In this document: in pieces, positions 7,375 through 9,477 of the stretch
How the letters are laid out: the number at the start of each line of letters is the position of its first letter
Numbering within the stretch: position 1 is the stretch's first letter
Assembly (NCBI GenBank): GCA_027592155.1
Contig: JAQCKY010000047.1
Location: 1-9,477 of the forward strand
Reading direction: 5' to 3'
From: Pseudomonadota bacterium
Lineage (GTDB): Bacteria; Pseudomonadota; Alphaproteobacteria; Rhodospirillales; UBA2165
Length of the DNA stretch: 9,477 bases
The notes under the pieces: model-generated
Seen by the model: only the letters and a program-made list of their open reading frames with translations
Databases searched by the model: none
What the model was told of the DNA's origin: nothing
Position numbers and translations under genes: made by a program

Positions 7375-8096
7375 CAGACTCGCCTCAAATCATAGAGCAA
7401 GAGATCTCGATGCGCGCCGTCCGCCGGAACCGGCTCGACCCCGTGAAAACAGCGTTCGGTTTTTGGAAAGGCGAGCAAGGCGTTCCGCCGGTACGGCAGC
7501 GTGCCGACACAATCAAACAGCTCGAACGGATGATGAGGCCCGCCCGGACAAAAGAATGCGGGGTCCTTGGGAACATAAAACGATGTACCGAGATCCGGGC
7601 GGCTGTCGTCCTCCGGCATGTAAAACAAAACCGACACCACCTTCGCCGGCGAATCCGTATGCGGGCCAAGTTCGTAGCCTGCTTCATCGCGCATCAAGTA
7701 AGCCTCCGGAAGGATATTGAGATCGATCCCGGAGAGGTTTTTCAGGTCGGCCCCGAATTTAGCCAGGATCGCCTGGGCAAGATCGGCTGCCAGGAGCCGG
7801 TTATAAAACGCCGACCAAAATGCGCGCGCCTCCGCCGTCAGGCCATCCAACTGGTTCGGAAATAAAGTAAGACGATGTGGGCTGTAATCCTTGGTCACCC
7901 GTTCGGTTTCGATCAAGGCCCGATAGTCGGCGGGAACGGGCATATTACCGCGCAAGGTTTCGTAAAAATCGGCGGGAAAGATTTCCTCGATTTGAATATA
8001 CGCGAACGGATTCCGATTGATCGGCGCCGCGGCGATCTTATCGATAATCTGCTGGATGGCTGTGTCGAACATATCTCGTTGTTTTATTTCGCGCAT
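7374..8096 (-). CDS. 2-oxoglutarate/Fe(II)-dependent oxygenase family protein
   Basis: This 240-residue soluble protein carries the jelly-roll dioxygenase signature. Iron ligands are His146 and Asp148 in YELGPHTDSPAKVVSVLFYM (141-160) and His218 in CFHGVEPV (216-223), with Arg230 in HRDLLLYDL (229-237) as the 2-oxoglutarate carboxylate anchor. The N-terminal half (AYIQIEEIFPADFYETLRG, 32-50) resembles members of this group that are annotated only as 2OG-Fe(II) oxygenases. Such enzymes hydroxylate a substrate while turning 2-oxoglutarate into succinate; the substrate cannot be told from the sequence. ATG 8096 was chosen, but its GGGAA lies only two bases upstream. ATG 8072 (Met9) is also possible, with a GAG nearby. 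It is the first gene of a coupled pair with the glycosyltransferase and is divergent from the Rieske oxygenase gene. Confidence 0.85.
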   Translation of the reverse strand: MREIKQRDMFDTAIQQIIDKIAAAPINRNPFAYIQIEEIFPADFYETLRGNMPVPADYRALIETERVTKDYSPHRLTLFPNQLDGLTAEARAFWSAFYNRLLAADLAQAILAKFGADLKNLSGIDLNILPEAYLMRDEAGYELGPHTDSPAKVVSVLFYMPEDDSRPDLGTSFYVPKDPAFFCPGGPHHPFELFDCVGTLPYRRNALLAFPKTERCFHGVEPVPADGAHRDLLLYDLRRV

Positions 8097-8137
8097 TTCC
8101 CACGGGAGAAATTGGAATCCTAACGGGCGGGCATTTC

Positions 8138-8166
8138 AATTTACTTAATCAGTCAAGTATTCCCAA
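8138..8166 (-). promoter_or_regulatory. Candidate promoter for the 2OG oxygenase-glycosyltransferase pair
   Basis: On the minus strand TTGGGA (8166-8161) and TAAATT (8143-8138) lie 17 bases apart, each matching four of six sigma-70 consensus bases. They are about 40 bases before the oxygenase start. Position and spacing are reasonable but the match is modest. Confidence 0.3.
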
Positions 8167-8202
8167 AGGGCTCCAATTTGTGGTTCAATATCCCGAGATG
8201 CA

Positions 8203-8208
8203 GGGAGG
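8203..8208 (+). promoter_or_regulatory. Strong Shine-Dalgarno of the Rieske oxygenase gene
   Basis: GGGAGG lies five bases before ATG 8214, the clearest ribosome site in the window. It fixes that start over the in-frame ATG at 8268. Confidence 0.75.
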
Positions 8209-8213
8209 TTTCT

Positions 8214-9477
8214 ATGACCACAGCTCAAGAAAGTGAAATTCTAACCCGCGTCGGCCCGGATACACCCATGGGAAATGTCATGCGGTGCTATTGGTTGCCG
8301 GCTTTGAAATCATCCGAACTTGTCGCGGATGGCGATCCAGTGCGCTTTAAATTGCTCGGTGAAAAGCTAATCGCCTTTAGAGATAACGCGGGCAATGTCG
8401 GTGTTATGGACCATCGCTGCCCTCATCGTTGCGCCTCGTTGTTTTTTGGCCGCAACGAAGAAGGCGGTATCCGCTGCGTCTATCACGGCTGGAAGTTCGA
8501 CACCGAGGGTAATTGCCTCGACATGGCGAACGTTCCGTCCCACCAGGATTTCAAGCACAAAGTCCACGCCAAGGCCTATAAGGCGGCGGAGCGCGGCGGT
8601 GTCGTCTGGGTCTATATGGGTGAAGCGGATAAGGCGCCGGCCCTACCGGACATTGAGGCGACGCTCATTCCCGACGGCGAGAATAAAGTCTCCTTCGTGA
8701 TGCGCGAATGCAATTGGCTGCAGGGGTTGGAGGGAGACATCGATACCTCCCACCTCAATTTCCTGCATTACGGATCGATGGGCGGCGATGATTTCGAGCC
8801 CAACGACCCGACCCGCTTCGGCGCAATCCACAGAGACCCGGAATTCAAGGTCGACGACACAAACTTAGGCACATTTTACGGCGCCTATCGGCCCGCCGAC
8901 GAGGGCAATACCTATTGGCGGATCGCTCATTTCCTGTTTCCCTGCTGGGCGTTCGCACCGTTCAAGCCGTTCGAAACCTACCGCATCGCCCGCGCCTGGG
9001 TGCCGCTCGACGATCACCACATGATGTTCATCTCGTTCGCGCCCAAGGACGATCCGAACCCCGGGGCCGGAACGGGACACCTGCTCCCGAACACCACGGA
9101 CTGGTTGGGCCGTTACCGCATCGACCAGACCCGAGCCAATGACTATTTGATTGACCGGGAAGTCCAGCGGACAGGTAGCTATACCGGCATCGACGGCATC
9201 CATCAGCAGGACCAGGCCGTCACCGAAAGCATGGGCGCAATCACCGATCATACCTGGGAACATTTAGCCCCCAGTGACCAAATGATCGCCTCGACCCGCC
9301 GCCGCTTGCTGCGCGCTGCGCAAAGCTTCCAGAAAGACGGCACACCACCGCCCGGCGCCGAGACACCCGAAGCCTACCGCCAGGAACGCGGCGGCTTTTT
9401 TGTCGCCCCGGACAACGTCCCGTGGCCCGACGTCTATGGACGGCAATTGGAGAAAGTCAAAAACCCGCCACTCGCAG
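8214..9477 (+). CDS. Rieske non-heme iron oxygenase, phthalate 4,5-dioxygenase/LigX-like (3' end outside window)
   Basis: The frame stays open from ATG 8214 to the window end (421 residues seen). The Rieske [2Fe-2S] ligands are Cys69-x-His71 (HRCPHRCA) and Cys88-x2-His91 (RCVYHGWKF). The mononuclear iron site has Asp177 bridging with His180 and His185 (GDIDTSHLNFLH, 174-185). A later acidic ligand is probably Asp333 in QQDQAVTESMGAITDHTWEH (331-350). This last block, followed by LAPSDQMIASTRRRLL (351-366), is typical of the phthalate 4,5-dioxygenase / 5-carboxyvanillate demethylase (LigX) group of one-component alpha subunits, which oxygenate or O-demethylate aromatic acids with electrons from a separate reductase. 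No reductase is in the window; one may lie downstream. The length is near complete for the group (about 420-460), so little is missing. The actual substrate is unknown. Confidence 0.9.
   Translation, partial: MTTAQESEILTRVGPDTPMGNVMRCYWLPALKSSELVADGDPVRFKLLGEKLIAFRDNAGNVGVMDHRCPHRCASLFFGRNEEGGIRCVYHGWKFDTEGNCLDMANVPSHQDFKHKVHAKAYKAAERGGVVWVYMGEADKAPALPDIEATLIPDGENKVSFVMRECNWLQGLEGDIDTSHLNFLHYGSMGGDDFEPNDPTRFGAIHRDPEFKVDDTNLGTFYGAYRPADEGNTYWRIAHFLFPCWAFAPFKPFETYRIARAWVPLDDHHMMFISFAPKDDPNPGAGTGHLLPNTTDWLGRYRIDQTRANDYLIDREVQRTGSYTGIDGIHQQDQAVTESMGAITDHTWEHLAPSDQMIASTRRRLLRAAQSFQKDGTPPPGAETPEAYRQERGGFFVAPDNVPWPDVYGRQLEKVKNPPLA

Larger units (their letters stand above)
8097..8213. promoter_or_regulatory. 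Divergent intergenic region between two oxygenase genes
   Basis: This 117-base spacer is clearly AT-richer than its flanks. Besides the minus-strand promoter candidate it holds an 8-bp inverted repeat, AAATTGGA (8109-8116) and TCCAATTT (8172-8179), and a smaller one, TACTT (8142-8146) / AAGTA (8155-8159), centred on the AT-rich part. Either could be an operator for a shared regulator, but neither is long enough to be sure. No plus-strand promoter was convincing. Confidence 0.4.

Noticed and set aside
7314..7865. A 183-codon plus-strand open frame opposite the 2OG oxygenase
   Set aside because: It is antisense to the HTD...H...R catalytic region of a recognisable enzyme and has no motif of its own.
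9381..9410. A GGCGGC / GTCGCC stem with a T run near the window end, resembling a terminator
   Set aside because: It lies inside the open Rieske oxygenase frame, the T run is in the loop and not after the stem, and one pair is a wobble.

Overview
The window looks like chromosomal DNA of a moderately GC-rich alphaproteobacterium, probably near the Rhodospirillales. This rests on gene content and order (rph-rdgB-hemW, then rsmI-yraN-BON lipoprotein-gshB) and on the protein sequences, not on a database search. No RNA genes, insertion sequences, CRISPR arrays or phage genes were seen.

Left part (1-1971, all +): the 3' end of rph (RNase PH), then rdgB (non-canonical purine NTP pyrophosphatase) overlapping it by ATGA, then hemW (radical-SAM heme chaperone). 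This is a typical housekeeping run. hemW meets the next gene tail to tail, the two stop codons sharing a CTAG palindrome.

Middle (1968-6381): an outer-membrane lipoprotein of the LpoA/YraM type is on the minus strand, divergent from rsmI (16S rRNA C1402 2'-O-methyltransferase). After rsmI come a YraN/UPF0102 nuclease-fold gene, a two-BON-domain lipoprotein resembling DolP/YraP, and gshB (glutathione synthetase). In E. coli the same families form the yraL / yraM-yraN-diaA-yraP locus. Here the set is rearranged, has no diaA, and is joined to gshB. The yraN gene has no ordinary start codon in the frame of its conserved domain. Its likely N-terminus lies in the neighbouring frame, so it carries an apparent one-base frameshift or else starts at a rare CTG.

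Right part (6388-9477): this looks accessory. A minus-strand, translationally coupled pair encodes a 2-oxoglutarate/Fe(II) oxygenase and a small GT-A-type glycosyltransferase. A 117-bp divergent spacer separates it from a plus-strand Rieske non-heme iron oxygenase of the phthalate 4,5-dioxygenase / LigX type, which runs off the window end. The 2OG oxygenase-glycosyltransferase pair, with no polysaccharide cluster in sight, is the least explained part. I infer a small glycan- or glycoprotein-modifying unit, but the substrate is unknown. I see no clear evidence of a wholly new system; most of the window is ordinary chromosome.
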